Assembly (NCBI RefSeq): GCF_000472525.1
Contig: NZ_AWZT01000040.1
Coordinates: 6,254-67,842, forward strand
From: Paraburkholderia dilworthii
GTDB taxonomy: Bacteria; Pseudomonadota; Gammaproteobacteria; Burkholderiales; Burkholderiaceae
DNA: 61,589 bases
Direction of reading: 5' to 3'
Positions 42,078-51,368 of the stretch are shown in pieces. The position numbers were made by a program, and so were the translations under genes. How positions within the stretch are numbered: the stretch's first letter is position 1; each line of letters opens with the position of its first letter. Below the pieces are notes generated by a model. It had not been told where the DNA came from. It worked only from the letters and a program-made list of their open reading frames with translations, and made no database searches.

Positions 42078-43499
42078 CTAGCATGCAGCGGCAGTACTTT
42101 TGACCTGGCTGTTGACCGCGGTTTGGCCGCTCAGCGCTGCCCGAACCTCGGCTTGCGCGAGCACGTCGTCCAGGGTTTTTTCGAGGCGCTCGAACATCAT
42201 GTCGAAGTCGGATTCGGTGTACGAGAGCGCCGGCGCAAAGCCGAGAATGTTGTCGCCGAAGGCACGGAAGATCAGGCGGTTTTCATATGCGGCGGCGGCA
42301 ATGCGCTCGGACAGTTTCAGCGCGGGATCGAATTGCGCCTTGGTGTCTTTGTTGGCGACGAGTTCCAGCGCGCCGAGCAGCCCGCGGTGACGCGAGTCGC
42401 CCACTAAAGGATGCGCGAGCAATGCGTCGAGACCGCGCGCGAAACGCGGCCCGCGCGCCACGCCGTTCGCGAGCAGCCCGCCTTCGTGATAAAGCCGCAG
42501 CACCTCGAGACCGATTGCCGCGCTCACCGGATGCGCCGAATACGTGTGACCGTGACCGACAATCGCTTCGGCGTCGCCATCGGCAATGCCTTGATAAATT
42601 TCGTCAGACATCAGCACGGCGCCCATCGGCGCATAACCTGCGGTCAAACCTTTGGCAACCGTCATCAGGTCGGGCTCGACGTTCTCCCCTTGGCATGCGA
42701 AGAGCGGACCGGTGCGGCCAAAGCCGGTAATGACCTCGTCGGCGACGAACAGAATGCCGAGCTTGCGGCAGCTTTCGCGCATCGCCTTCAGCCAGCCGAC
42801 CGGCGGCACGATCACGCCGCCGGAGCCTTGAATCGGCTCGCAGAAGAACGCGGCCACGTTGTCCGCGCCGAGTTCCGCGACCTTCGCTTCGAGCGCGGCG
42901 ACCGAGGCGGCGATCAGCGCGGCGTCGTCGGCGAAATGATTGCGGTACGCATACGGCGACGGCAAATGATGCTGGTTCGGCAACGGCAGATCGAAATTGC
43001 GGTGAAACGCGGGCAATGCAGTGAGCCCCGCGCCCATGCTCGACGAGCCGTGGTAGCCGCGTTGCAGCGCGATGATGTGTTTCTTCGACGGGCGGCCCGT
43101 CGCATTGAAGTAATGCGTGATAAAGCGAATGGCCGAATCGACCGCGTCCGAGCCGCCGAGTGTGAAGTACACATGTTGCAGCGAAGCGGGCGCCACGCCC
43201 GCCAGTTTCTGCGCGAGTTCGATAGCAGGCTCGGAGCCGAAATGGAAATAGCTGGTCGCGTACGGCAGCTTTTTCATCTGCGCGGTGGCGGCTTCGACAA
43301 TGCTCTCCTGGCCGTAGCCTACGTTCACGCACCACAAGCCGGAGAAGGCGTCGAGCAGTTCATTGCCCGCCGCGTCGCGCAGAAATGCGCCGCTGGCGGA
43401 TTCGAGAACCGTGACGCCGCGCGCCTCGTGCGCACGGTAGTTGATGACGGGGTGGATCAGATGCTGGCGGTCGGCTTCGATGAGCGATTGAATCGGCAT
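42078..43499 (-). CDS. Class III (omega) aminotransferase, PLP-dependent
   Basis: A 473-residue aminotransferase. The PLP lysine is Lys283 in TVAKGLTAGYAP, the ring-contacting pair DE at 254-255 in LFVADEVITGFGRTGP. GYHGSSSMG and FFCEPIQGSGGVIVPP are further cofactor segments. It belongs to the branch that uses terminal amines such as putrescine, beta-alanine or taurine with pyruvate as acceptor. Context: an Lrp gene downstream, and PuuB-like oxidase and aldehyde dehydrogenase genes 2-6 kb away, consistent with amine breakdown. The exact amine cannot be read. GAGAA 7 bases upstream of the ATG. Confidence 0.92.
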   Translation of the reverse strand: MPIQSLIEADRQHLIHPVINYRAHEARGVTVLESASGAFLRDAAGNELLDAFSGLWCVNVGYGQESIVEAATAQMKKLPYATSYFHFGSEPAIELAQKLAGVAPASLQHVYFTLGGSDAVDSAIRFITHYFNATGRPSKKHIIALQRGYHGSSSMGAGLTALPAFHRNFDLPLPNQHHLPSPYAYRNHFADDAALIAASVAALEAKVAELGADNVAAFFCEPIQGSGGVIVPPVGWLKAMRESCRKLGILFVADEVITGFGRTGPLFACQGENVEPDLMTVAKGLTAGYAPMGAVLMSDEIYQGIADGDAEAIVGHGHTYSAHPVSAAIGLEVLRLYHEGGLLANGVARGPRFARGLDALLAHPLVGDSRHRGLLGALELVANKDTKAQFDPALKLSERIAAAAYENRLIFRAFGDNILGFAPALSYTESDFDMMFERLEKTLDDVLAQAEVRAALSGQTAVNSQVKSTAAAC

Positions 43500-43685
43500 G
43501 GTGGGTTCTCGTCGCGGAAAGGGGCTGTTGACCGTTCCATACTACTGATCTGCGGCGATTGCCCGCTTGCCTAAACAATTGCCTGAAAAGCGTGCACAAC
43601 GCGTTTTGATGCATGCCCTTAGCATTTTGTGCTGCGGACGTTGAAAAGTGCCGCCGCGCGTGTATTCGATGAGATGCGCGGCGTT

Positions 43686-44612
43686 TCAGTAGCCACGCGT
43701 ACGGTCGATCTGACCGAGCATCGGCAGACCTTCGCGATGACGGCGCAAGTTGTCGAGCACCACGTCGACGGCGGTATCGGGCCGCGTCGCGCTGGCGATA
43801 TGCGGCGTGATGCGCACACGCGGATGCGTCCACAACGGATGACCGGCCGGCAAAGGCTCGGGATCGGTCACGTCGAGAATCGCGCTGTGCAGTTGGCCGC
43901 TGTCGAGCGCCGCCAGCAAATCCTGCTGATTCAGATGCGGGCCACGCCCGGTCTGAATCAGCGACGCGCCACGCGGCAGCCTGGCGAACAGCTTCGCGTC
44001 GAGCAGGCCGCGCGTGGCCGGCGTGAGCGGCAACAGGCAAGCGAGTATGTCGGTGCGCGCGAGAAATGCGTCGAGCGAGCCTTCGCCTGCATAACATTCG
44101 ACGCCTTCTATTTCACGCGGCGAGCGGCTCCAGCCGGCACAGGCAAAGCCGAAGAGACGCAGCCGTTCCAACACCGCGGTGCCGAGCACGCCGAGCCCAA
44201 GCACGCCGATGCGCCGTTGCGCTGCGGGCTTCAGCGGCAGTTCGCGCCATACCTGTTGCTGTTGCTGAAGACCATAGTCGAACAGATCGCGATGAATCGT
44301 CAGCGCGGCCTGCGTGACGTATTCGACCATGCCTTCGACAATCCCCGGCTCGATCATCCGCACGACCGGCACATGCGCGGGCACGCCGGACAGATCGAAT
44401 TGGTCGATGCCCGCGCCCACGGAAAACACGACTTCCAGATTGGGAAACGTGAGCGTGGGATTGTCAGGCGGCTGCCACGCGGCGAGATAGCGAATCGCCG
44501 CCGGATCGCCGTGATCGGGCCAGATATGAAACGGCAGGTCGGGTGCCTTCTCGGCGAAGAGCTTCGCCCACTGCGCGCCGCGCGCCGGATCGGCTTTATA
44601 GAGGAAGGCCAT
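43686..44612 (-). CDS. ghrA: Glyoxylate/hydroxypyruvate reductase A-like
   Basis: A 308-residue NAD(P)-dependent 2-hydroxyacid dehydrogenase. The Rossmann motif is IGVLGLGVLGTAVLERL. Catalytic Arg, Glu and His are in TGRGPHLNQQDLL, VTDPEPLP and RITPHIAS. The sequence FSVGAGIDQFD near residue 65 and the overall length fit GhrA rather than SerA-like enzymes. It reduces glyoxylate or hydroxypyruvate to glycolate or glycerate. It follows the GNAT gene by 6 bases, so they are one unit. Confidence 0.9.
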   Translation of the reverse strand: MAFLYKADPARGAQWAKLFAEKAPDLPFHIWPDHGDPAAIRYLAAWQPPDNPTLTFPNLEVVFSVGAGIDQFDLSGVPAHVPVVRMIEPGIVEGMVEYVTQAALTIHRDLFDYGLQQQQQVWRELPLKPAAQRRIGVLGLGVLGTAVLERLRLFGFACAGWSRSPREIEGVECYAGEGSLDAFLARTDILACLLPLTPATRGLLDAKLFARLPRGASLIQTGRGPHLNQQDLLAALDSGQLHSAILDVTDPEPLPAGHPLWTHPRVRITPHIASATRPDTAVDVVLDNLRRHREGLPMLGQIDRTRGY

Positions 44613-44618
44613 GACGGG

Positions 44619-45485
44619 TCAGAAAATCGCCTGATTAATGATGCCGTACTGCAAACAAGGCGCCGCCCTGGTTGCGATGCTCTCGGGCGTGGCATTGCGC
44701 ACCATCCTGACGACGGTGTCCACGCGCGGCAGGCCGAGTTGTTCGAGCCATTCGGTCAGGCCGCTATCGCCGGGTGTATCGACGCGCACGAACACGCCTT
44801 CATTGAGCGCGAGCCAGTGACTGATGAGCGCCTTCGCGCGGCTCGAATCCTCGGACGCGGGCGCGACTACCGGGCCAATCGCAAAGCCGCGGCCGAAGCG
44901 CCGAAAAAGCGCAAAGCCGACCAGTTCGCCGTCGCGGTCGAGCGCGATGCCGTCGGCGTTCTCGAGCAGCGCGGGGAGCACCTCGCCGCGATCGAGTCCG
45001 CTTGCCTGCGAAGCCAGTTCCACGAGTCGCGCCATATCGCTCGAGCCTAATGGGCGCAGACGCTCGCCGGGCGGCAACGACACGAGCGGCGGCTGAAATG
45101 CCGCCCCCTGATGCTGATCGAGCGTGCCGGCCGCGCGAAAGCCGAGCTTTTCGTAGAGCGGCTGACCGGCGGTGGTCGCGTGCAGGAACGTGATGCGGCC
45201 GCCGAGTTCTTCGAGCAGAAGCTCCATCAGCTTTCTGCCGATGCCGCGCCCTTGCCGCTCCGGCGACACGATCACCATGCCGAGCGACGCACGGTCCGCG
45301 CCGTACTTCCAGCAGAGCGCGGTGCCGATCACGCCGCTCGCGTCTTCGGCGACGAAACCCACGCCTAGTTGCGCGACGAATTTCCAGTCATCCGCGCGAT
45401 GCGGCCATTTGAGTTCGACCGTCAACGCATGGGCGGCGGCGATGTCGTCAAGGGTAAAGCGTCTATAGGTAATCGAATCGGGCAC
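44619..45485 (-). CDS. GNAT N-acetyltransferase with two GNAT domains
   Basis: A 288-residue protein. The N-terminal domain has the acetyl-CoA loop VSPERQGRGIGRKLMELLLEE-like segment (RQGRGIGRKLM) and a good GNAT fold. The C-terminal half (about 135-270) looks like a second, degenerate GNAT domain without an intact RGxG loop. The start is GTG at 45485; GGGAG lies about 8 bases before it. Its acceptor is unknown; the position next to the aminotransferase suggests an amino compound. Confidence 0.85.
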   Translation of the reverse strand: MPDSITYRRFTLDDIAAAHALTVELKWPHRADDWKFVAQLGVGFVAEDASGVIGTALCWKYGADRASLGMVIVSPERQGRGIGRKLMELLLEELGGRITFLHATTAGQPLYEKLGFRAAGTLDQHQGAAFQPPLVSLPPGERLRPLGSSDMARLVELASQASGLDRGEVLPALLENADGIALDRDGELVGFALFRRFGRGFAIGPVVAPASEDSSRAKALISHWLALNEGVFVRVDTPGDSGLTEWLEQLGLPRVDTVVRMVRNATPESIATRAAPCLQYGIINQAIF

Positions 45486-45765
45486 GCCCCACTCCCTGAA
45501 TGGCTAAAGGCTTACGCGTCACTGTGTCATCCGGGGCGCAGTGTGACTAGGACGATCTTTTTATCCGGCGCGCTTCGGAGGGCCGCATCGCAATTCGATG
45601 CAAAACGCCCCGTCCGGACGCGCATTACAAGCGGGTTCTGCTGCGCGGCGAATTTTGTCGGCGACATATGCCGGGCGCGCGGCTCTACGATTTTGTCATT
45701 GCGATGGCGTGCTACAGGCGCATCGCCCGCGGTCTCCATTCAGCCCTCACTCAGGACACTTTCTC

Positions 45766-47283
45766 ATGGACAGCTTCAATCCGGACGAAGTCACGGTTCG
45801 CAGCGGCCATTTCATCGGCGGCGAGTATGTGGAAGGCGGCGAGCACGGCGCGCGGCGCATGGAGGTCGCGCGGCCGTCGGACGGCGTGGTCTACGCAAGC
45901 GTGCCGGTGGCCGATGCGAACATGGTGGATCGCGCGGTCGAGAACGCATGGCAGGCGTTCCGCACGAGCGGCTGGGCGCGCATGGCGCCGCGTGAGCGCG
46001 CGAAAATCCTGCGCCGTTTTGCCGATCTCGTGGAAGCCGACGCGCTCGCGCTCGGCCGCCTCGAAGCGCTCGGCTCGACACGTCCGGTCGCGCAGGCTGT
46101 TTCGTGGGACGTGCCCTTCACCGCGGAAGGCATCCGCTTTTACGCTGAGTTCGCCGATAAGCTCGGTGGCGACGTCGCGGCCACCGACCACGATCATCTC
46201 GGCATGACGATCGCCGAGCCATACGGCGTAATTGGCGCAATCGCGCCGTGGAATTTCCCGCTCGTGATGGCTTCGTGGAAGATCGCGCCCGCGCTCGCCG
46301 CCGGTAATGCCGTCGTGCTGAAGCCTTCGGAGATGACACCGTTCTCGGTGCTGCGCCTCGCCGAGCTCGCCGTGCAGGCAGGCGTGCCAGCGGGCATCTT
46401 CAATGTGATTCAGGGCGACGGGCGAACGACCGGCGACGAGCTCGTGCGTCATCCGAAGATCAGCAAGGTCACGTTCACCGGCTCGACGCGCACCGGCGCG
46501 GCGATCATGGCGGCGTGCGCGAATAGCGGCACGAAGCCCGTGACGCTCGAACTGGGCGGCAAAAGCCCGCAAATCGTTTTCGCCGATGCGCCGCGTCTGG
46601 ACGACGTGGCGCGCCGCATCGCGGGCGCGATTACCGGCAACGCCGGGCAGGTGTGCGTGGCGGGCTCGCGGCTGCTCGTCGAGCGCAGCCTCGCTGAACC
46701 GCTTGCCGAGCGCATCGGCAGGATCTTCGCGGAATTGAAGCCAGGCGCGACGTGGGCTGCGGGCACGACGCTCTCACCGATCATTTCGGAGCCGCAGGCG
46801 GCGCGCATCGAAAGCATTGTGGGCCGCACGCTCGGCTCGGGCGCGACGCTGCGCTACGGCGGCGTGCGTGCCGATGCGGGCGGCTCGTCCTCCGGCGCTG
46901 CGTCCGGCGCATTAGCGGGCGCCTTCTATACGCCGACGTTGCTGACCGATGTCACCGCCGACTCGGAAGCCGTGCGCGAAGAAGTATTCGGCCCTGTACT
47001 CACGCTGCAAACCTTCGACACCGAAGAAGAAGCGCTCGCGCTTGCGCAGCATCCCGAGTATGGGCTCGCGGCCGGCGTGCATACCGCCGACCTGGGCCGG
47101 GCGCTGCGTTTCGTGCGCGGACTCGAAGCGGGCACCGTATGGGTTAACCGCTATGGCCGCACGTCCGACTTCATGATTCCAACGGGCGGCTACAAGCGCT
47201 CGGGCATCGGCAAGGATCTGGGACGCCAGGCTTATGAGGCCAATCTGCGTTTCAAAAGCGTGCTGATCGATCTGAGGCAATGA
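45766..47283 (+). CDS. Aldehyde dehydrogenase family protein
   Basis: A 505-residue NAD(P)-dependent aldehyde dehydrogenase. PWNFPLVMASWKIAPALAAG, FTGSTRTGAAIM, Glu in LELGGKSPQIVF and catalytic Cys in GNAGQVCVAGSRLLV are visible. GTVWVNRYGRTSDFMIPTGG near the end is closer to gamma-glutamyl-aminobutyraldehyde or betaine-aldehyde types than to GabD. AGGA precedes the ATG at 45766; the longer frame from 45598 is unlikely. It is divergent from the GNAT gene and followed by HAD and PuuB-like genes, so it likely oxidises an aldehyde made from an amine. Confidence 0.9.
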   Translation: MDSFNPDEVTVRSGHFIGGEYVEGGEHGARRMEVARPSDGVVYASVPVADANMVDRAVENAWQAFRTSGWARMAPRERAKILRRFADLVEADALALGRLEALGSTRPVAQAVSWDVPFTAEGIRFYAEFADKLGGDVAATDHDHLGMTIAEPYGVIGAIAPWNFPLVMASWKIAPALAAGNAVVLKPSEMTPFSVLRLAELAVQAGVPAGIFNVIQGDGRTTGDELVRHPKISKVTFTGSTRTGAAIMAACANSGTKPVTLELGGKSPQIVFADAPRLDDVARRIAGAITGNAGQVCVAGSRLLVERSLAEPLAERIGRIFAELKPGATWAAGTTLSPIISEPQAARIESIVGRTLGSGATLRYGGVRADAGGSSSGAASGALAGAFYTPTLLTDVTADSEAVREEVFGPVLTLQTFDTEEEALALAQHPEYGLAAGVHTADLGRALRFVRGLEAGTVWVNRYGRTSDFMIPTGGYKRSGIGKDLGRQAYEANLRFKSVLIDLRQ

Positions 47284-47603
47284 CGAGCGCCGCAGCGTGC
47301 GCGGCGTCATCGCCTGACTTCGGCCCGCGATTCGGCCCACCATACGGCCCGCGATGTCGCGTCTGACGCTACGGTCCAAGCCTCTCCTGGTACCACGCCA
47401 GCCCAAGCCTGGCAAGGCTTGCAGCCGGCAACCGCAGACTCTGCTGCGCAACGGCCTCAAAACGCATGGTTTGTGTCACAAGCAACGCGCGAATCAGGAA
47501 CATCTATGTTTTTGCGCTGATTAAATCTTTCACAGAGATGAGCATTCACTGTGTTTTCGCCAATGAGCTCGACGCGAGTTCACCACCACGATAGGACTGC
47601 ACC
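47284..47603. other. 320-bp intergenic region with 12-bp tandem repeat
   Basis: At 47321-47356 three degenerate 12-base units begin with CGGCCC (CGGCCCGCGATT, CGGCCCACCATA, CGGCCCGCGATG). At 47471-47481 there is the odd-centred palindrome TTGTG-T-CACAA, a possible operator for the HAD gene. No gene is seen. Confidence 0.5.
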
Positions 47604-48272
47604 ATGATCGAATTCGAACCGAAATACATCACCTTCGACTGCTACGGCACGCTGACCAAATTCCGCATGGCCGACATGACGCGCGAACTGTACGGCCACA
47701 TCCTGAAGGCCGACGACCTGGAAAAGCTGGTCGCGTTCTACGCCGGCTATCGTCGCGACGAAGTGCTGGGCGCATGGAAGCCGTATCGCGATGTCGTGGT
47801 GAATGCATTGCGTCGTGCGTGCGTGCGCATGAACGTCGAATTCAACGAAGCCGGTGCACAGAAGATCTATGAGGCCGTGCCGACGTGGGGTCCGCATCCG
47901 GACGTGCCCGAAGGTCTGTCGCGCCTTGCGAAGAAGTACAAGCTCGTGATTCTGTCGAACGCATCGAACGACCAGATCCAGAGCAACGTCGACAAGCTCG
48001 GCGCGCCGTTCCATGCAGTGTTCACGGCCGAGCAGGCGCAATCGTATAAGCCGCGCATGCAAGGCTTCGAGTACATGTTCGACAAGCTCAACTGCAATCC
48101 GGAAGACGTGCTGCACGTGTCGTCGAGCCTGCGCTACGACCTGATGACGGTGCACGACATGGGCGTCAAGCACAAGGCGTTCATCAACCGCGGCCATGAA
48201 CCGTCGACGCCGTATTACCAGTACTACGAAGTCGACGGTATTCCGCAACTGGCTGCCGAACTCGGCCTGTAA
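47604..48272 (+). CDS. HAD-superfamily hydrolase, haloacid dehalogenase type II-like
   Basis: A 222-residue hydrolase with the nucleophile Asp12 in ITFDCYGTLTKF, SNASNDQIQ as motif II, SYKPRMQGFEYM with the Lys, and a HVSSSLRYDL segment. Relative to true haloacid dehalogenases, the first loop differs (TLTKF). AGGA 8 bases upstream of the ATG. The PuuB-like oxidase gene follows after 27 bases, so the two are co-expressed. This pair is common in Burkholderia-like genomes to my recollection; the substrate is unknown. Confidence 0.88.
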   Translation: MIEFEPKYITFDCYGTLTKFRMADMTRELYGHILKADDLEKLVAFYAGYRRDEVLGAWKPYRDVVVNALRRACVRMNVEFNEAGAQKIYEAVPTWGPHPDVPEGLSRLAKKYKLVILSNASNDQIQSNVDKLGAPFHAVFTAEQAQSYKPRMQGFEYMFDKLNCNPEDVLHVSSSLRYDLMTVHDMGVKHKAFINRGHEPSTPYYQYYEVDGIPQLAAELGL

Positions 48273-48299
48273 GCATTTGCCGAACAAAGGACACAGCGG

Positions 48300-49574
48300 A
48301 TGAAGCTCGATTCCTACTGGCTCGACACCGCGCCGCCGTTCGTTTCGGCGTGCGAAGGCCCGGTCGACGGCCACGCCGATGTGGTGGTGATCGGCGCGGG
48401 CTTCACCGGCTTGTCGGCGGCGCAGGCGTTGGGTACGCGCGGCGCGTCGGTGACGGTGGTGGACGCGGGGCGCGTGGGCGGCGGCGCATCGGGCCGCAAC
48501 GGCGGTCAGGTGAATACGGGCGTCGCGCAAGACTTCGTCGCGCTCGCCGCCCAACTCGGCCTGGAACGCGCGAGCGCGTGCTATCGCGCGTATTCGGATG
48601 CGGTCGATACGGTCGAGCGTCTGATCCGCGACGAGAACATCGACTGCAATTACATCGCGACCGGCAAGCTGAAGCTTGCGTCGAAACCGCATCATCTCGC
48701 GCATCTGGAGAAGACCGCCGATCTGATTCGTCGCGCGGTGGATACCGACATCGAACTGTTCGACGGTGAACGCATTCGCAGCGAGGTTCAGTCGGACGGT
48801 TTTCATGGCGGACTGCTGCAACGTCACGGCGGTCAGATGCATATGGGCAAGTTCACAGTCGGACTCGCCGAAGCCGCGGTTCGTCGCGGCGCGAAGCTGT
48901 ATGAAAACGCGGCGGTCACGTCGATCGTGAAAGACGGCGATGCACATCGCGTCGTCACCGCGCGCGGCGAAGTGCGCGCGAAACAGGTATTGATCGCGAC
49001 CGGCCCGTCGCGGCATGGGCCGTTCGGCTGGTATCGGCGACGCCTTGCTCCGGTTGGCTCGTTCATCGTCGTCACTGAACCGTTGCCGCCGGAACTATTG
49101 GCGAAGGTGTTGCCGAACCGCCGCGCGTACACGACCACGCGCCTGATGCATAACTACTTCCGCGTGACGCCCGATTCGCGTGTGCTGTTTGGCGGCCGCG
49201 CGCGCTTCACGGCTTCCGAGCGTCCGTCGGATGCGAAGAGCGGGCGCATCCTGCAACAAGGTCTCGCCGCGATGTTTCCGATGCTGGCGAGCGCGCGCAT
49301 CGACTATTGCTGGGGCGGTCTCGTGGACATGAGCGTCGACCGCCTGCCGCACGCCGGGCAACACGACGGCATCTATTTTTCGATGGGCTACAGCGGCCAC
49401 GGCACGCAGATGTCCACCCACATGGGCCAGGTGATGGCGGACGTGATGGACGGCCGCGAAGACCGTAACCCTTGGGGCGAGTGCGAATGGCCCGCGATTC
49501 CAGGCCACACCGGCAAGCCCTGGTTCCTCCCGCTCGTGGGGACGTACTACCGTATCAAAGACATCTTCTATTGA
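48300..49574 (+). CDS. FAD-dependent amine oxidoreductase, PuuB-like
   Basis: A 424-residue flavoprotein of the DAO family. The dinucleotide motif VVVIGAGFTGLSAAQ is at about 28-42 and ASGRNGGQVNTGVAQDF is the PuuB/ordL hallmark. GYSGHGTQMSTHMGQV near the end contacts the flavin. Such enzymes oxidise gamma-glutamylputrescine or similar secondary amines to aldehydes with hydrogen peroxide or a quinone. With the aldehyde dehydrogenase gene upstream it can form a two-step amine-to-acid route. Glutamylputrescine synthetase is not in the window. Confidence 0.88.
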   Translation: MKLDSYWLDTAPPFVSACEGPVDGHADVVVIGAGFTGLSAAQALGTRGASVTVVDAGRVGGGASGRNGGQVNTGVAQDFVALAAQLGLERASACYRAYSDAVDTVERLIRDENIDCNYIATGKLKLASKPHHLAHLEKTADLIRRAVDTDIELFDGERIRSEVQSDGFHGGLLQRHGGQMHMGKFTVGLAEAAVRRGAKLYENAAVTSIVKDGDAHRVVTARGEVRAKQVLIATGPSRHGPFGWYRRRLAPVGSFIVVTEPLPPELLAKVLPNRRAYTTTRLMHNYFRVTPDSRVLFGGRARFTASERPSDAKSGRILQQGLAAMFPMLASARIDYCWGGLVDMSVDRLPHAGQHDGIYFSMGYSGHGTQMSTHMGQVMADVMDGREDRNPWGECEWPAIPGHTGKPWFLPLVGTYYRIKDIFY

Positions 49575-49646
49575 AGTCCTGTTGTTGTTGCTTGTTAGTC
49601 AACCCCACGCAGCCATCACAACTGCCCACCCTCGCGGAGAAGTTCG

Positions 49647-51263
49647 ATGAATAAGGAAAACTCGAAACATGGCGCTCTTGACCTCGGCAACGGGTTGGAG
49701 CAATTGACAGCCAGGGGTGCGTCGCGGCGCGATGTGCTGCGCGCGATGGCCGCGGCCGGAATGATGTCGATGACGGGCGCCGGGTTGCTGAGCGCGAGCG
49801 GCGCGGCATTCGCGCAGGCGAAGCCGAAGCAGGGCGGCAAGATTCGGGTGGCGACGCAGTCGGCCTCCGCTGCCGACACGCTCGATCCCGCGAAGGGGTC
49901 GCTTGCCACCGACTACGTCCGTTGCAACATGTTCTACAACGGCCTGACCGAACTCGACTCGCATCTCGGCGCGAAGATGGCGCTCGCCACGTCGCTCGAC
50001 ACGAAAGACGCGACCGTGTGGGTCGTCAAGCTGCGCAGCGGCGTGCAATTCCACGACGGCAAGTCGCTCGCGCCTGCCGACGTGGTCTATTCGATCATGC
50101 GTCACAAGGACCCGGCCACGGCGTCGAAGGCCAAGACGCTCGCCGATCAGATCAAGGAAGTGAAGGCCACGGGTCCGGACGAAGTGACGATCACACTCGA
50201 AGGCGCGAACGCCGACTTGCCGGTGATTCTGGCCACGTCGCACTTCCTCATCATCAAGGACGGCACCAAAGACTTCAAAACGGCAGTGGGCACCGGTCCG
50301 TTCAAAGTGAAGGAATTCTCGCCGGGCGTTCGCACGGTTGGCGTGAAGAACGAGAAATACTGGAAGCCGGGCCTGCCGCATCTGGACGAGGTGGAACTGA
50401 TCGGCATCGGCGACGAGTCGGCGCGCGTGAACGCGCTGCTTTCCGGCGACGTGCAGCTGATCAACGCGGTCAGCCCGCGCTCGGCGCCGCGCATCAAGGG
50501 CGCGGGCGGCTTTTCGGTGCTGGAAACGAAAACCGGCCAGTACACCGACCTGATTGTTCGCGACGAAGGCGGCATAACCGGCAACGACGATTTTCGGCGA
50601 GGCATGATGTACCTGCAGGATCGCGAGCAGATTCGCCGGGCGATCTTCCAGGGCTATGGCGCGATCGGCAACGATCAGCCGATTGATCCGACCAACAAGT
50701 ACTACCTGGCGGGTTTGCCGCAGCGCAAGTTCGATCCGGACAAGGCGAAGTTTCACTTCCAGAAAGCCAAGGTGGGCAGCACGCCGATCCAGATCTTTGC
50801 GTCGCCGGCGGCCGAGGGTTCTGTCGAGATGGCGATGCTGCTCCAGCAGGTCGCGCCGCAAGCGGGCCTGAACTTGCAGGTAACGCGCGTGCCGGCGGAC
50901 GGATACTGGTCGAACCACTGGATGAAGCATCCGCTCGGTTACGGTTCGGTCAACGCACGCCCGAGCGCCGATGTGCTGCTCACGCAGTTTTTCAAGTCGG
51001 ATGCGCCGTGGAACGAGGCGAACTGGAAGAGCGCGAAGTTCGACCAGTTGCTGGTCGCGGCACGTGGCGAACCGGACGACGCCAAGCGTAAGCAGATCTA
51101 CGGCGACATCCAGGTGCTGGTGCATGAAAATGGCGGCATCGGCATTCCGCTGTTCCAGAGTTCGCTCGACGCCTATACGAGCAAGCTCAAGGGACTCGGC
51201 TCGATTCCGCTCGCAGGTCTGATGGGTTTTGCATTTTCCGAAAACGTCTGGCTAGAGGCGTAA
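49647..51263 (+). CDS. Dipeptide/oligopeptide-type ABC substrate-binding protein
   Basis: A 538-residue receptor of the SBP_bac_5 family. The N-terminus carries a Tat-type signal (SRRDVLRAMAAAGMMSM, cleavage near AFAQA, about residue 55). The mature part has DTLDPAKGSLATDYVRCNMF, and GVQFHDGKSLAPADVVYSI, the classic DppA/OppA signature. A signal this long is usual for Tat proteins. It is the first gene of an operon with DppB-, DppC- and double-ATPase genes and a flavin dehydrogenase. The ligand is therefore probably the dehydrogenase substrate or its conjugate, such as an opine, imino acid or N-alkyl amino acid, not an ordinary peptide; this is inference. Confidence 0.92.
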   Translation: MNKENSKHGALDLGNGLEQLTARGASRRDVLRAMAAAGMMSMTGAGLLSASGAAFAQAKPKQGGKIRVATQSASAADTLDPAKGSLATDYVRCNMFYNGLTELDSHLGAKMALATSLDTKDATVWVVKLRSGVQFHDGKSLAPADVVYSIMRHKDPATASKAKTLADQIKEVKATGPDEVTITLEGANADLPVILATSHFLIIKDGTKDFKTAVGTGPFKVKEFSPGVRTVGVKNEKYWKPGLPHLDEVELIGIGDESARVNALLSGDVQLINAVSPRSAPRIKGAGGFSVLETKTGQYTDLIVRDEGGITGNDDFRRGMMYLQDREQIRRAIFQGYGAIGNDQPIDPTNKYYLAGLPQRKFDPDKAKFHFQKAKVGSTPIQIFASPAAEGSVEMAMLLQQVAPQAGLNLQVTRVPADGYWSNHWMKHPLGYGSVNARPSADVLLTQFFKSDAPWNEANWKSAKFDQLLVAARGEPDDAKRKQIYGDIQVLVHENGGIGIPLFQSSLDAYTSKLKGLGSIPLAGLMGFAFSENVWLEA

Positions 51264-51368
51264 TGTGAAGGCGTCCCGGTTCCGGTAACCGGCGCCATTC
51301 CCCGCAATACACGCAAAGGCGTGCCGCTTCGACGCGGCGCGCATGCTTCAAAAAGGAGGCGACTTTCG

